Below are positions 26,790 to 35,680 of a stretch of 64,000 nt of DNA, piece after piece. Under the pieces are notes generated by a model. That model ran no database searches, was not told where the DNA came from, and saw only the letters and a program-made list of their open reading frames with translations. Numbering within the stretch: position 1 is the stretch's first letter; the number at the start of each line of letters is the position of its first letter. The stretch spans positions 45,972 through 109,971 of the forward strand of contig CABUQZ010000002.1 in the NCBI GenBank assembly GCA_902493795.1, in the 5' to 3' direction. The position numbers and the translations under genes are program-made. Origin of the DNA: an uncultured Clostridium sp. (GTDB lineage Bacteria > Bacillota_I > Bacilli_A > RF39 > UBA660).

Positions 26790-27191
26790 ATGGCTGTAGT
26801 AACTGATACAATTGCTGATATGTTAACACGTATCCGTAACGCAAATTCAATGGGTTATGAAGAAGTAACCGTTCCTGCTTCTAAATTAAAAGTAGAACTT
26901 GCTAGAATTTTAAAAGAAGAAGGATTCATTAACGAATATAAAGTAGTAAGTGAAGATGTTCAAAAGAATATATTATTAACACTTAAGTACGGAAAAAAGA
27001 AAGAGAAAGTAATTACTGGACTTAAACGCATTTCAAAACCAGGTTTAAGAGTTTATGTTAAGAGTGATGAAGTTCCTAAAGTATTAAATGGTTTAGGAAT
27101 AGCTATTATCTCTACTTCTAAAGGTGTTATGACTGATAAAGAAGCTCGTAAAAATAATCTTGGTGGAGAAGTTCTAGCTTATGTTTGGTAA
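26790..27191 (+). CDS. rpsH: 30S ribosomal protein S8
   Basis: 133 residues. Conserved DTIADMLTRIRNAN and the C-terminal ISTSKGVMTDKEARKNNLGGEVLAYVW. In many bacteria S8 represses the spc operon. Confidence 0.98.
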   Translation: MAVVTDTIADMLTRIRNANSMGYEEVTVPASKLKVELARILKEEGFINEYKVVSEDVQKNILLTLKYGKKKEKVITGLKRISKPGLRVYVKSDEVPKVLNGLGIAIISTSKGVMTDKEARKNNLGGEVLAYVW

Positions 27192-27210
27192 TAGTAAGGA
27201 GGCCTAGGAA

Positions 27211-27741
27211 ATGAGTCGTATTGGAAATAGAAAAATTGCTATACCTGCTGGTGTAACTGTTAGTATAGATAATAATGTTGTAACAGTAAAAGGACCTAAG
27301 GGTGAACTTACTACTACAATGCATGCTGGAATAAGCGCAAAATTAGATGGTGATACTCTTGAAGTATTAAGAGAAAACGATAGTTATAAACCAATGCATG
27401 GAACAACTAATGCATTACTTCACAATATGGTAACTGGTGTTACTGAAGGGTTTACAAAAGAACTTGAAATTGTTGGAGTTGGATATCGTTTCACTGTTAA
27501 AGGAGATACTATTGTTATAGGTGCTGGATATTCTCATCCAGTAGAAATTAAGATTCCTAATGGAATCACTGTAGAATCACCAAGTAATACTGAGTTAACT
27601 ATTAAAGGTATAGATAAAGATTTAGTTGGAGAATTTGCAGCAAATGTTAGAAAAGTTAGACAACCTGAACCTTATAAAGGAAAAGGTATTCGTTACAAAG
27701 ACGAACACATTATTCGTAAGGAAGGTAAGAAAGCTGCTTAA
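27211..27741 (+). CDS. rplF: 50S ribosomal protein L6
   Basis: 176 residues, two similar domains. Conserved SRIGNRKIAIPAGV, VTVKGPKGEL and C-terminal VRQPEPYKGKGIRY. Confidence 0.98.
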   Translation: MSRIGNRKIAIPAGVTVSIDNNVVTVKGPKGELTTTMHAGISAKLDGDTLEVLRENDSYKPMHGTTNALLHNMVTGVTEGFTKELEIVGVGYRFTVKGDTIVIGAGYSHPVEIKIPNGITVESPSNTELTIKGIDKDLVGEFAANVRKVRQPEPYKGKGIRYKDEHIIRKEGKKAA

Positions 27742-27774
27742 TGCTTAAAAAAATAAGATAAGGAGAAGTTACTT

Positions 27775-28137
27775 ATGATTAAGAAAGAATCAAGAAATGC
27801 TATGCGTGTTGAAAGACACAAAAGAGTAAGAAAAGATGTACATGGTACAAGTGCTGTTCCAAGACTTAATGTGTTTAGATCTAATTCAAACATTTTTGCA
27901 CAAATTATTGATGATGAAGAAGGTAAGACTTTAGTTAGTGCTTCTTCACTTGATAAAGATCTAAAGTTAACTAATGGAAGTAACAAAGAAGCTGCTAGTA
28001 AAGTTGGAGAGAAAATTGCTAAATTAGCAGTTAAAGCAAATATTAAAAAAGTAGTATTTGATAGAGGTGGATATCTATATCATGGACGTGTAGAATCTCT
28101 TGCAGATGCAGCACGTGAAAATGGTTTAGAGTTCTAG
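27775..28137 (+). CDS. rplR: 50S ribosomal protein L18
   Basis: 120 residues. Basic N-terminus, then HGTSAVPRLNVFRSNSNIFAQIID and VVFDRGGYLYHGRVESLADAARENGLEF. 5S rRNA binder with L5. Confidence 0.98.
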   Translation: MIKKESRNAMRVERHKRVRKDVHGTSAVPRLNVFRSNSNIFAQIIDDEEGKTLVSASSLDKDLKLTNGSNKEAASKVGEKIAKLAVKANIKKVVFDRGGYLYHGRVESLADAARENGLEF

Positions 28138-28151
28138 AAGGAGGGTAATTT

Positions 28152-28661
28152 ATGCAAAATAAAAAAGAAGACCCAAAAGCAAAAGTTTTAGAAGAACAAG
28201 TTATCGACATTAAAAGTGTTGTAAAAGTTAATAAAGGTGGTAGACAAAGAAGATTTTCTGCTACAGTTGTTGTTGGGGACAGACATGGACAAGTTGGTCT
28301 TGGTATGGGAAAAGCTAACGAAGTACCAGACGCAATTAAAAAAGCTATTCAAGATGCTAATAAGAATTTAATTAGAGTACCTTTAACAGACGATAGAACA
28401 ATTGCTTATGAAGTAGTTGGTACTAAAGGAGCTGCTAGAGTATTATTAAAACCTGCTTCTGCTGGTACTGGAGTTATTGCAGGAGGTGCAGTAAGAGCAA
28501 TTCTAGAACTTGCTGGTGTTCGTGATATTTTATCAAAATCACTTGGTGCAAGAACTAAGAATAATATGGCTAACGCTACACTTGACGCTTTAAGACAAAT
28601 TAAAACACCTGAACATATCGCAGAGCAAAGAGGAAAAACAGTAGAGGAGATTTTAGGATAA
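28152..28661 (+). CDS. rpsE: 30S ribosomal protein S5
   Basis: 169 residues. Conserved double-stranded-RNA-binding fold VVKVNKGGRQRRFSATVVVGD and VGLGMGKANEVPDAIKKA, C-terminal domain GTGVIAGGAVRAILELAG. Its stop (TAATG) overlaps the start of rplO by one base; the usual rpmD (L30) between them is missing. Confidence 0.98.
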   Translation: MQNKKEDPKAKVLEEQVIDIKSVVKVNKGGRQRRFSATVVVGDRHGQVGLGMGKANEVPDAIKKAIQDANKNLIRVPLTDDRTIAYEVVGTKGAARVLLKPASAGTGVIAGGAVRAILELAGVRDILSKSLGARTKNNMANATLDALRQIKTPEHIAEQRGKTVEEILG

Positions 28662-29104
28662 TGAAGTTAAATGAGTTAGAAAAAAATATCGGAGCTACTA
28701 AAAAAAGAAAAATTGTTGGTCGTGGTAGAGGATCAGGTTTAGGTAAAACAAGTGGTAAAGGTCATAAAGGTCAAAATGCAAGAAGTGGTGGAGGAGTAAG
28801 AACTGTATTCGAAGGTGGACAAACTCCATTATATAGACGTCTTCCTAAAAAAGGATTCAGTAACTATAGATTCCAAACTACTTATGCAGTAATTAATGTT
28901 AGCGATTTGAATAGATTTGAAAATGATACAGTTGTAACTCCAGCTTTATTAAAAGAAGTTGGATTAGTTAAAAATCAATTAGATGGAATTAAAGTTTTAG
29001 GAAATGGAGAACTTAATAAGAAATTAACTATTCAAGCTCATAAATTTTCTAAGACAGCAGTAGATAAGATTGAAAAGTCAGGAAGTAAAATAGAGGTGAT
29101 GTAA
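28661..29104 (+). CDS. rplO: 50S ribosomal protein L15
   Basis: 147 residues. Conserved RGRGSGLGKTSGKGHKGQ, then FEGGQTPLYRRLPKKGF. Starts within the rpsE stop codon and ends 1 base before secY. Confidence 0.98.
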   Translation: MKLNELEKNIGATKKRKIVGRGRGSGLGKTSGKGHKGQNARSGGGVRTVFEGGQTPLYRRLPKKGFSNYRFQTTYAVINVSDLNRFENDTVVTPALLKEVGLVKNQLDGIKVLGNGELNKKLTIQAHKFSKTAVDKIEKSGSKIEVM

Positions 29105-29105
29105 T

Positions 29106-30374
29106 ATGTTTCAAGCATTGAAACAATTATTTGCACCTACTAATAAAGACTTAAGAGTAAGAATTTATTTTACGTTGGGTGTATTGACCCTATTTATTGT
29201 AGGAACTTATGTTAAAATACCATTTACTCCAAATATCAGTGATGATACAACTTCTTTTTTAGGAACACTAAATTCATTCACTGGTGGAGCTATGCAAAAG
29301 TTCTCAATATTTTCTTTGGGGGTAACGCCATATATTACTGCATCAATTATTATGCAGTTACTTCAGATGGATATAGTTCCTTACTTTAGTGAACTAAAAG
29401 ATGAAGGACCTACAGGACGTCAAAAAATAAATAAAATCACAAGATACATGGGAATTATATTTGCTTTTATCGAAGGGTTTATATTTGCAATTGCATTTTT
29501 AGGATCAGGTAAAACTACTTTTGATTATATGTATGTTGCAACTGTTATAACTGCTGGTACAGCATTCCTATTATGGCTTGGAGATCAAATTACTCAAAAG
29601 GGAATTGGTAATGGAATTTCCCTAATAATTATGGCTGGTATTATTTCAACGCTTCCTAGTACCTTTGGTACTGTATATGCTGATTTAATAGCAAGTGGAA
29701 GTTATGAATTATGGCTTGGAATTTTATTATTCGTTTTGTTTATAATTACATATTTCCTTGTTGTTATTGGAGTAATATACATGCAAGAAGCTGAAAGAAG
29801 AATCCAGATTCAATATGCAAATAAGTCTACCTTTGGTAATAATCAATCTTATATGCCAATAAAGATTAATACTGCTGGAGTTGTTCCAGTAATATTTGCA
29901 TCTAGTTTATTAACAATACCTGCAATTCTTACACAATTTATTAAGAATGAAGGGTTTACAAATTTTGTACAAAATTATTTAACTTATACTAAACCAGTAG
30001 GTTTCATAATATTTGTATTATTAATATATTTCTTTGCATACTTCTATACATTTATTCAATTAAGACCAGAAGAATTAGCAAAGAATTTAAAAGAGAATGG
30101 TGGATTTATTCCAGGTGTTCGTCCTGGTAAAGACACTGAAGATTATATTTCAAAAGTATTATCAAGACTTACAGTTTTTGGGGCATTGTTCCTAGTTGTA
30201 ATATCTTCACTACCAATTATATTTTCATCCTTAACTGGACTTTCCCAAAACGTTTCTATAGGAGGAACAAGCTTACTTATCGTAGTTGGTGTTGCTCTTG
30301 AAACTTATAGACAATTAGAGGGTAGTTTGGTTTCTAGAAATTATAAGAAAGGATATAGCGGTAGAAGAAGATGA
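29106..30374 (+). CDS. secY: protein translocase subunit SecY
   Basis: 422 residues, about ten membrane segments. Central channel of the Sec translocon. Conserved GGAMQKFSIFSLGVTPYITASIIMQLL plug/TM2 region, cytoplasmic IQYANKST loop, RPEELAKNLKENGGFIPGVRPG. Ends in TGA overlapping the ATG of adk (ATGA), direct evidence that TGA is a stop here. Confidence 0.98.
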   Translation: MFQALKQLFAPTNKDLRVRIYFTLGVLTLFIVGTYVKIPFTPNISDDTTSFLGTLNSFTGGAMQKFSIFSLGVTPYITASIIMQLLQMDIVPYFSELKDEGPTGRQKINKITRYMGIIFAFIEGFIFAIAFLGSGKTTFDYMYVATVITAGTAFLLWLGDQITQKGIGNGISLIIMAGIISTLPSTFGTVYADLIASGSYELWLGILLFVLFIITYFLVVIGVIYMQEAERRIQIQYANKSTFGNNQSYMPIKINTAGVVPVIFASSLLTIPAILTQFIKNEGFTNFVQNYLTYTKPVGFIIFVLLIYFFAYFYTFIQLRPEELAKNLKENGGFIPGVRPGKDTEDYISKVLSRLTVFGALFLVVISSLPIIFSSLTGLSQNVSIGGTSLLIVVGVALETYRQLEGSLVSRNYKKGYSGRRR

Positions 30375-31015
30375 AGAATATTATTTTAGTAGCTGTTCAA
30401 GGAGCTGGAAAAGGTACTCTTGCAAAAGCACTTAAGGAAAAATATGGTTATGCTCATATTTCAACTGGAGATGTATTAAGAGAAAGAGCAGCTGTTAATG
30501 ACGAATTAGGAAATCAAATAAAGAATATGATTGATAATGGTATATTCGTTCCTAATGATATTATTTATGAAGCTATTGAATATAAAATAACTAGTAAGGA
30601 ATGTGAGAATGGATACATTCTTGATGGATTTCCTAGAAATGTAGAACAAGCAGAAGGATACGATAAAATATTAGCTAAACTTGGTAAAGAAGTAGGAATT
30701 GTTGTTAACTTAACAATACCAGATGATTTATTAAGAGAAAGAATATTAGGTCGTAGATTATGCAAAAAGTGTGGAGCAATTTACAATATAAATAATCCAC
30801 AGATGTCACCAAAAGTTTTAGGTGTTTGTGATAAATGTGGCGGAGAGTTATATCAAAGAGATGATGATAACGAAGAAGCTATGAAGACAAGAGTAGAGAC
30901 ATATTACAAAGTTACTGCTCCTGTACTTGATTATTACAGAAAGAAAAATGTATTATATGAAGTTGAATCAATTGAAGCTGAGCAAGCTCTTAGTGAAGTT
31001 GAGAAACTTTTATAG
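30371..31015 (+). CDS. adk: adenylate kinase, zinc-binding LID type
   Basis: 214 residues. Converts AMP + ATP to 2 ADP. P-loop is VQGAGKGTLAK (the usual PPGAGKGT with Val-Gln in place of Pro-Pro), AMP site YILDGFPRNVEQAEG, LID domain with the zinc pairs CKKC and CDKC, typical of Gram-positive enzymes. Translationally coupled to secY. Confidence 0.98.
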   Translation: MKNIILVAVQGAGKGTLAKALKEKYGYAHISTGDVLRERAAVNDELGNQIKNMIDNGIFVPNDIIYEAIEYKITSKECENGYILDGFPRNVEQAEGYDKILAKLGKEVGIVVNLTIPDDLLRERILGRRLCKKCGAIYNINNPQMSPKVLGVCDKCGGELYQRDDDNEEAMKTRVETYYKVTAPVLDYYRKKNVLYEVESIEAEQALSEVEKLL

Positions 31016-31030
31016 ACTCTAGGTGATAGA

Positions 31031-31777
31031 ATGATAGTAATTAAAAGCGATCATGAAATTGAACTTTTGAAGATTGCTGGAAAAATTGTTTATCAAACTC
31101 ATCAATATTTGAAACCATTTATTAAAGAAGGAATAACTACTGAGAAGCTAGATAAGCTAGCAGAAGATTTCATTAGAAGTAAAGGAGCTACTCCTTCTTG
31201 TAAAGGTTACAATGGATTTCCTGCAACACTTTGTATAAGTATTAACGATGAAGTTGTTCATGGTATACCAGGAAAGAGAAAACTAAAGAATGGTGATATC
31301 GTTACTTTAGATATATGTGCTTGCTATAAAGGGTATCATGGAGACTCTGCTTGGACTTATAAAGTAGGTGAAGTATCTAGCGAAGTAGCTGCTTTGATGG
31401 ATGAAACTAAGGAAGCGTTGTTTGCTGGTTTAGCACAAGTTAAACCTGGAAATCGAATTGGTGATATTTCAAATGCTGTTGAACAGGTTGCAAATAAGTA
31501 TCATCTTGGTGTTGTTCGCGAATTGTGTGGACATGGTGTTGGGCATCATTTACATGAGGATCCAGACATACCTAATTATGGAAGACCACATACTGGACCA
31601 CTTATCAAAGAAGGAATGGTATTTGCAGTAGAACCAATGTTAAATTTGGGCTCAAGAGAAGTATGTATGTTAGATGATGGATGGACAATTGTTACATATG
31701 ATGAGAAGCCATCTGCTCATTTTGAACATACTGTAGTTGTTACAAAAGATGGGTATGAAATTTTGACTGGAGAGTGA
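31031..31777 (+). CDS. map: methionine aminopeptidase, type I
   Basis: 248 residues. Removes the initiator Met. Metal ligands seen in LDICACYKGYHGDSAWTY (Asp pair), CGHGVGHHLHEDPDIPNYG (His), and VFAVEPML and EHTVVVT (Glu). Ends TGATGATATG just before infA. Confidence 0.98.
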   Translation: MIVIKSDHEIELLKIAGKIVYQTHQYLKPFIKEGITTEKLDKLAEDFIRSKGATPSCKGYNGFPATLCISINDEVVHGIPGKRKLKNGDIVTLDICACYKGYHGDSAWTYKVGEVSSEVAALMDETKEALFAGLAQVKPGNRIGDISNAVEQVANKYHLGVVRELCGHGVGHHLHEDPDIPNYGRPHTGPLIKEGMVFAVEPMLNLGSREVCMLDDGWTIVTYDEKPSAHFEHTVVVTKDGYEILTGE

Positions 31778-31781
31778 TGAT

Positions 31782-32000
31782 ATGGCAAAGGAAGATACAA
31801 TTGAAATAGAAGGTAAGGTTTTAGAAATTATACCAGGTGGTAAATTTAAAGTTCAACTTGAGAATGGATACATTGTGGAGGCCCACGTTTCTGGTAAAAT
31901 CCGTATGAATTACATTCGCATTTTACCGGGGGATACCGTAATGCTAGAACTTTCGCCTTATGACTTAACACGTGGGCGTATTACCTATAGAAAACCATAG
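31782..32000 (+). CDS. infA: translation initiation factor IF-1
   Basis: 72 residues, OB fold, full family pattern: DTIEIEGKVLEIIPGGKFKVQL, HVSGKIRMNYIRILPGD, YDLTRGRITYR. The gene is visibly more GC-rich than its neighbours in its second half. Confidence 0.98.
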   Translation: MAKEDTIEIEGKVLEIIPGGKFKVQLENGYIVEAHVSGKIRMNYIRILPGDTVMLELSPYDLTRGRITYRKP

Positions 32001-32011
32001 GAGGGATAAAA

Positions 32012-32125
32012 ATGAAAGTTAAATCATCAGTAAAACCAATATGTGAAAAATGTAAAGTAATTAAACGTAAAGGTAAAATAATGGTTATTTGTGAAAATCC
32101 AAAACACAAACAAAAACAAGGTTAA
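32012..32125 (+). CDS. rpmJ: 50S ribosomal protein L36
   Basis: 37 residues: MKVKSSVKPICEKCKVIKRK and a zinc knuckle completed by VICENPKHKQ (CxxC...C....H type). GGAGGG precedes the start. Too short for a usual length cut-off but unmistakable, and in its normal place between infA and rpsM. Confidence 0.97.
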   Translation: MKVKSSVKPICEKCKVIKRKGKIMVICENPKHKQKQG

Positions 32126-32142
32126 TGAAGGGAGAGTAATTT

Positions 32143-32508
32143 ATGGCTCGTATTAAAGGTGTAGATATTCCTAATAATAAGCAAGTTGAAACTTCAATAA
32201 CTTATATTTACGGAATAGGAAGAAATTTAGCAAAGACAATCGTTGCTAACGCAAATGTTGATGGTAGCAAAAGAGTTAAAGATCTTAGTGAAGATGAATT
32301 AACAAGAATTCGTGATGAGATTTCTAAGTATATGGTTGAAGGAGATCTTAGACGTGAAGTTAATATGAATATTAAAACTAAGATGGAAATAAATTCTTAT
32401 CAAGGAACTCGTCATAAAAAAGGATTACCTGTTAGAGGACAAAGTACTAGAAGTAATGCTAGAACTCGTAAAGGAAAAGGTAAGACTATAGCTAATAAGA
32501 AGAAATAA
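32143..32508 (+). CDS. rpsM: 30S ribosomal protein S13
   Basis: 121 residues. ARIKGVDIPNNKQVETSITYIYGIG at the start, helix-two-turn-helix, and C-terminal RGQSTRSNARTRKGK that reaches tRNA. Confidence 0.98.
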   Translation: MARIKGVDIPNNKQVETSITYIYGIGRNLAKTIVANANVDGSKRVKDLSEDELTRIRDEISKYMVEGDLRREVNMNIKTKMEINSYQGTRHKKGLPVRGQSTRSNARTRKGKGKTIANKKK

Positions 32509-32529
32509 TAGTTAAAGGAGGATATAGAC

Positions 32530-32913
32530 ATGGCTTATAAAACTAGAAAAAAGAAAGTCAAGAAAAATGTTCCTGAAGGTGTAGCACACATTCATTCAAC
32601 ATTTAATAATACAATTACTACTATAACTGATAAAGATGGACAAGTAGTTGCTTGGTCTAGTAGTGGAGCAATCGGTTATAAAGGAAGTAAAAAATCAACT
32701 CCATTTGCTGCAGGTATGGCTGCTGAAGCAGCTGGTAAGACTGCATATGATTTAGGTATGAGAAAGATAGAGGTTAATGTTAAGGGATTAGGACCTGGAA
32801 GAGAAACTGCAATTAGATCTTTACAAACTGCAGGACTTGAAATAACTTCAATCACAGATGTTACACCAATACCACACAATGGATGTCGTCCACCAAAACG
32901 TCCACGTGGTTAG
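32530..32913 (+). CDS. rpsK: 30S ribosomal protein S11
   Basis: 127 residues. Conserved GVAHIHSTFNNTITTITD, GYKGSKKSTPFAAG and the C-terminal TPIPHNGCRPPKRPRG. rpsD is not next to it, as is usual in Bacilli. Confidence 0.98.
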   Translation: MAYKTRKKKVKKNVPEGVAHIHSTFNNTITTITDKDGQVVAWSSSGAIGYKGSKKSTPFAAGMAAEAAGKTAYDLGMRKIEVNVKGLGPGRETAIRSLQTAGLEITSITDVTPIPHNGCRPPKRPRG

Positions 32914-32940
32914 TATAAAAAGGAAAAAGGAGGTAGTTTC

Positions 32941-33891
32941 ATGATTGAATTCGAAAAACCAAACTATAAAATTACAGATTATGTAGAAAGTAATTTTTAT
33001 GGTAAATTTGAAATTGAACCACTTGAAAGAGGGTTCGGTACAACTTTAGGAAATGCATTGAGACGTGTAATGTTATCAAGCCTTCCAGGAAGCGCTTTAA
33101 GTAGTGTTAAAATTGATGGAGTTTTACATGAATTCCAAACAATAGAAGGTGTAGTTGAGGATGTTACAACAATTATCTTGAATTTAAAACAAGTAGTAAT
33201 TAAGAATCATTCTAATGAACAAAAAGTTGTTAGAGTAAATGCTACTAAAGAAGGACCTGTTACAGCAGGAGATATTGAACATGATGCTGATATAGAAATT
33301 GTTAATCCAGATTTAGTACTTGCAAATGTTGCAAAAGGTGGAAAACTAATTATGGAAATGACTGTATCAAATGGAAGAGGATATGTAAGAAGCGAAGAAA
33401 ACAAAAAACTTCTTGATATTAAGAAAGTTGGAGTTATTGCTATTGACTCATTATTCTCACCAATCGAAAGAATTTCTTATGATGTTGAACCAGCTCGTGT
33501 TGGACAAAATGAAACTTATGATAAGTTAATATTAAATGTTTGGACAAATGGTTCTATGAAACCAGAGGAAGCTATTGCTCTTGCTTCAAGAATTTTAATT
33601 GAACATTTTAATATTCTTACTAACTTAAGTAACATTGCTGATATGACAGGAATGATGATTGAGAAAACTGAAGATCCAAAAGTAAAAGCATTAGAAACTA
33701 CTATTGAAGATTTGGACTTCTCAGTAAGAGCATATAATTGCTTAAAGAGAGCAAATATTCATACATTACAAGATTTAGTTAATATGAGTGAAGGCGATAT
33801 GATGAAAATACGTAACTTAGGTAAGAAATCACTTAAGGAAGTATTAGATAAAGTTCGTGATTTAGGACTTGTATTACATAATGAAGATTAG
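32941..33891 (+). CDS. rpoA: RNA polymerase alpha subunit
   Basis: 316 residues. N-terminal dimerisation domain with EPLERGFGTTLGNALRRVMLSSLPG, C-terminal DNA- and activator-binding domain about 245-312 with helix-hairpin-helix LKRANIHTLQDLV and IRNLGKKSLKEV. AGGAGG precedes the start. Confidence 0.98.
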   Translation: MIEFEKPNYKITDYVESNFYGKFEIEPLERGFGTTLGNALRRVMLSSLPGSALSSVKIDGVLHEFQTIEGVVEDVTTIILNLKQVVIKNHSNEQKVVRVNATKEGPVTAGDIEHDADIEIVNPDLVLANVAKGGKLIMEMTVSNGRGYVRSEENKKLLDIKKVGVIAIDSLFSPIERISYDVEPARVGQNETYDKLILNVWTNGSMKPEEAIALASRILIEHFNILTNLSNIADMTGMMIEKTEDPKVKALETTIEDLDFSVRAYNCLKRANIHTLQDLVNMSEGDMMKIRNLGKKSLKEVLDKVRDLGLVLHNED

Positions 33892-33905
33892 TAAGGAGGA
33901 AGATT

Positions 33906-34247
33906 ATGGCTTATAGAAAATTAGGAGTAGATACAAAACATAGAAGAAGCATGCTTGCTAATTTAACAAAAGAAGTTGTTATGAATGGTAAAATTGTTAC
34001 TACTGAAACTAGAGCTAAAGAAGTTCGTAAATTTGTTGATAAAATGATTACTTATGGAAAAAATGGTGATTTAGTTTCAAGACGTAAAGCACTTGCTTTC
34101 TTTGAAAATAATACAGAAGTAGTCAAGAAAATATTTGATGAATTAGCTCCTAAGTATGCTACTAGAAATGGTGGATATACTAAGATTTTAAAATTAGATG
34201 AAAGACGTGGAGACAATTCATTAATGGCTATTATTGAACTTGTTTAA
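33906..34247 (+). CDS. rplQ: 50S ribosomal protein L17
   Basis: 113 residues, short Gram-positive type. YRKLGVDTKHRRSMLANL at the start, VTTETRAKEVRKFVDKMITYGK in the middle. Last gene of the alpha operon; a terminator follows. Confidence 0.98.
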   Translation: MAYRKLGVDTKHRRSMLANLTKEVVMNGKIVTTETRAKEVRKFVDKMITYGKNGDLVSRRKALAFFENNTEVVKKIFDELAPKYATRNGGYTKILKLDERRGDNSLMAIIELV

Positions 34248-34252
34248 TAAGG

Positions 34253-34276
34253 ACTTTGCTTAGGCAAAGTTTTTTT
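34253..34276 (+). terminator. terminator of the S10-spc-alpha superoperon
   Basis: ACTTTGC - TTAG - GCAAAGT with six Ts. Confidence 0.88.
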
Positions 34277-34329
34277 GTGGACTTTATTTGTTAATTGTCT
34301 TATAATATATAGTAGTGAGGTGTGATTAG

Positions 34330-35613
34330 ATGAAAAATAAGACAAAAATATTTGTTATTCTAGGGGTGGCAGTTTTTCTTATTGCTGCTGGAGTTTTAAC
34401 TTTTGTATTCTGGCCAAAGGATAATATAAAAGAAGTATATACAAAAGCTATTAAAGATAGTTTAGGATTAAAGAAATCAGATTCTAAAGATGATAATAGA
34501 TATGATGATAAAATTCTAAAAATGGCTTTTGAGTATAATGATCTTTTAGAAGAAACTCCAAAAAATAATAAGTTTGAATTCGTAGTTGATAATACTAAGA
34601 AAGATGCTACTGGATACATATTATTTGATATGTTTGTTGAAGAACTTGGTAAAAATGAACAATACGAAATGATTGTTGAAGAAAATAAGGTATTCTTTAC
34701 TGTTAAAGATGTGTTTGAAAAGTATTATTATGCAGAGGCTAGTAATGAAGAGAGTTCAAATGATTCTACTACTGAAGTAAATGATGATGTAATTACAAAT
34801 GCCTTTGAAGAAGCATTCTTTGATGTAATTGAAAGTGGAAATATCAATAAAGATAGCAAAGAAATTACTATAAATGGAAAGAAATATGAATCTACTAAGT
34901 ATTCTTATACTTTTACAGGTAATGATACTTATGCAGTTATTGATAACGCAATTAAGAAAATTAAAGAAAAAGATAAAAAGCAATATGAAACTATAGTTCA
35001 AAGTATTCAATTAGATGAGCTTGAGTCATTAAAAGATTTGGGTAATTTATTTACTTATACTGTTTACTTAGATGACGATGATAATGTAATTTCAGCAAAT
35101 ATTTCTGTTAATTTTGACTTCCAAGATCAAAAGCTTAATGTTGTTTTTGCAGAAAATCAAGTTGAAGGATATTCAAGATATTATATTTCAGTTGCTGGTC
35201 AAAAATTATTTGATTTAGAACTTGAAAAAGAAAATGACAAAAAAGTTGAGTTATCTTTATCAATGATGGGTATGAAAATGATTACTGGAGAACTTGTTCT
35301 TGAATCAGAAAACAAAATGTCATTTAGCTTAGAAAATACAAAGGACTTAGAGATAGATATTGATATTCAAGGAACTATAGAAGTAAGAAATGACGAAGAA
35401 GTTAATATTTCCGTTACTTCTATAATTGGAGAAGATGTTAAAAATGAAATGAAATTGATTATTGATGTTTTAGATGAAATGCCAAAATATGATGTTTCAA
35501 ATAGTGCTCCAATGGATGAGATGACTGATGAAGAAAAAGAGTTGTTAGAAAAAAGATTTGGGTTTATTACTCAATATCTTCAAGGTAACTCAATGACACC
35601 AAATTTTGATTAA
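34330..35613 (+). CDS. membrane-anchored extracytoplasmic protein, unknown
   Basis: 427 residues. N-terminal membrane anchor (about 6-28) and then an Asp/Glu/Lys-rich extracytoplasmic domain with alternating strands (YILFDMFVEELG, EITINGKKYESTKYSYTF, NVISANISVNFDFQ, KVELSLSMMG). No Cys, no sortase signal. I recognise no named family; similar anchored proteins are common in Firmicutes. A TATAAT box lies at 34301-34306 and a terminator follows the stop. Together with the next gene it interrupts the usual rplQ-ecfA1 junction of Bacilli. Confidence 0.75.
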   Translation: MKNKTKIFVILGVAVFLIAAGVLTFVFWPKDNIKEVYTKAIKDSLGLKKSDSKDDNRYDDKILKMAFEYNDLLEETPKNNKFEFVVDNTKKDATGYILFDMFVEELGKNEQYEMIVEENKVFFTVKDVFEKYYYAEASNEESSNDSTTEVNDDVITNAFEEAFFDVIESGNINKDSKEITINGKKYESTKYSYTFTGNDTYAVIDNAIKKIKEKDKKQYETIVQSIQLDELESLKDLGNLFTYTVYLDDDDNVISANISVNFDFQDQKLNVVFAENQVEGYSRYYISVAGQKLFDLELEKENDKKVELSLSMMGMKMITGELVLESENKMSFSLENTKDLEIDIDIQGTIEVRNDEEVNISVTSIIGEDVKNEMKLIIDVLDEMPKYDVSNSAPMDEMTDEEKELLEKRFGFITQYLQGNSMTPNFD

Positions 35614-35637
35614 AGTGTAGTTTAATCTACACTTTTT
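35612..35637 (+). terminator. Rho-independent terminator
   Basis: AAAGTGTAG - TTTAAT - CTACACTTT followed by Ts; the stem begins within the stop codon. Confidence 0.88.
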
Positions 35638-35652
35638 CTTTTGTTTTTAAAG

Positions 35653-35661
35653 TGGTATAAT
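35653..35661 (+). promoter_or_regulatory. extended -10 promoter of SDR gene
   Basis: TGG-TATAAT; predicted start near 35668, then GGAGGG and ATG at 35681. Confidence 0.6.
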
Positions 35662-35680
35662 ATTCATTGGAGGGATAGTT

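Noticed and set aside
32000..32142. Gap in the ribosomal cluster
   Set aside because: It is filled by rpmJ (37 residues), simply too short for a usual length cut-off.
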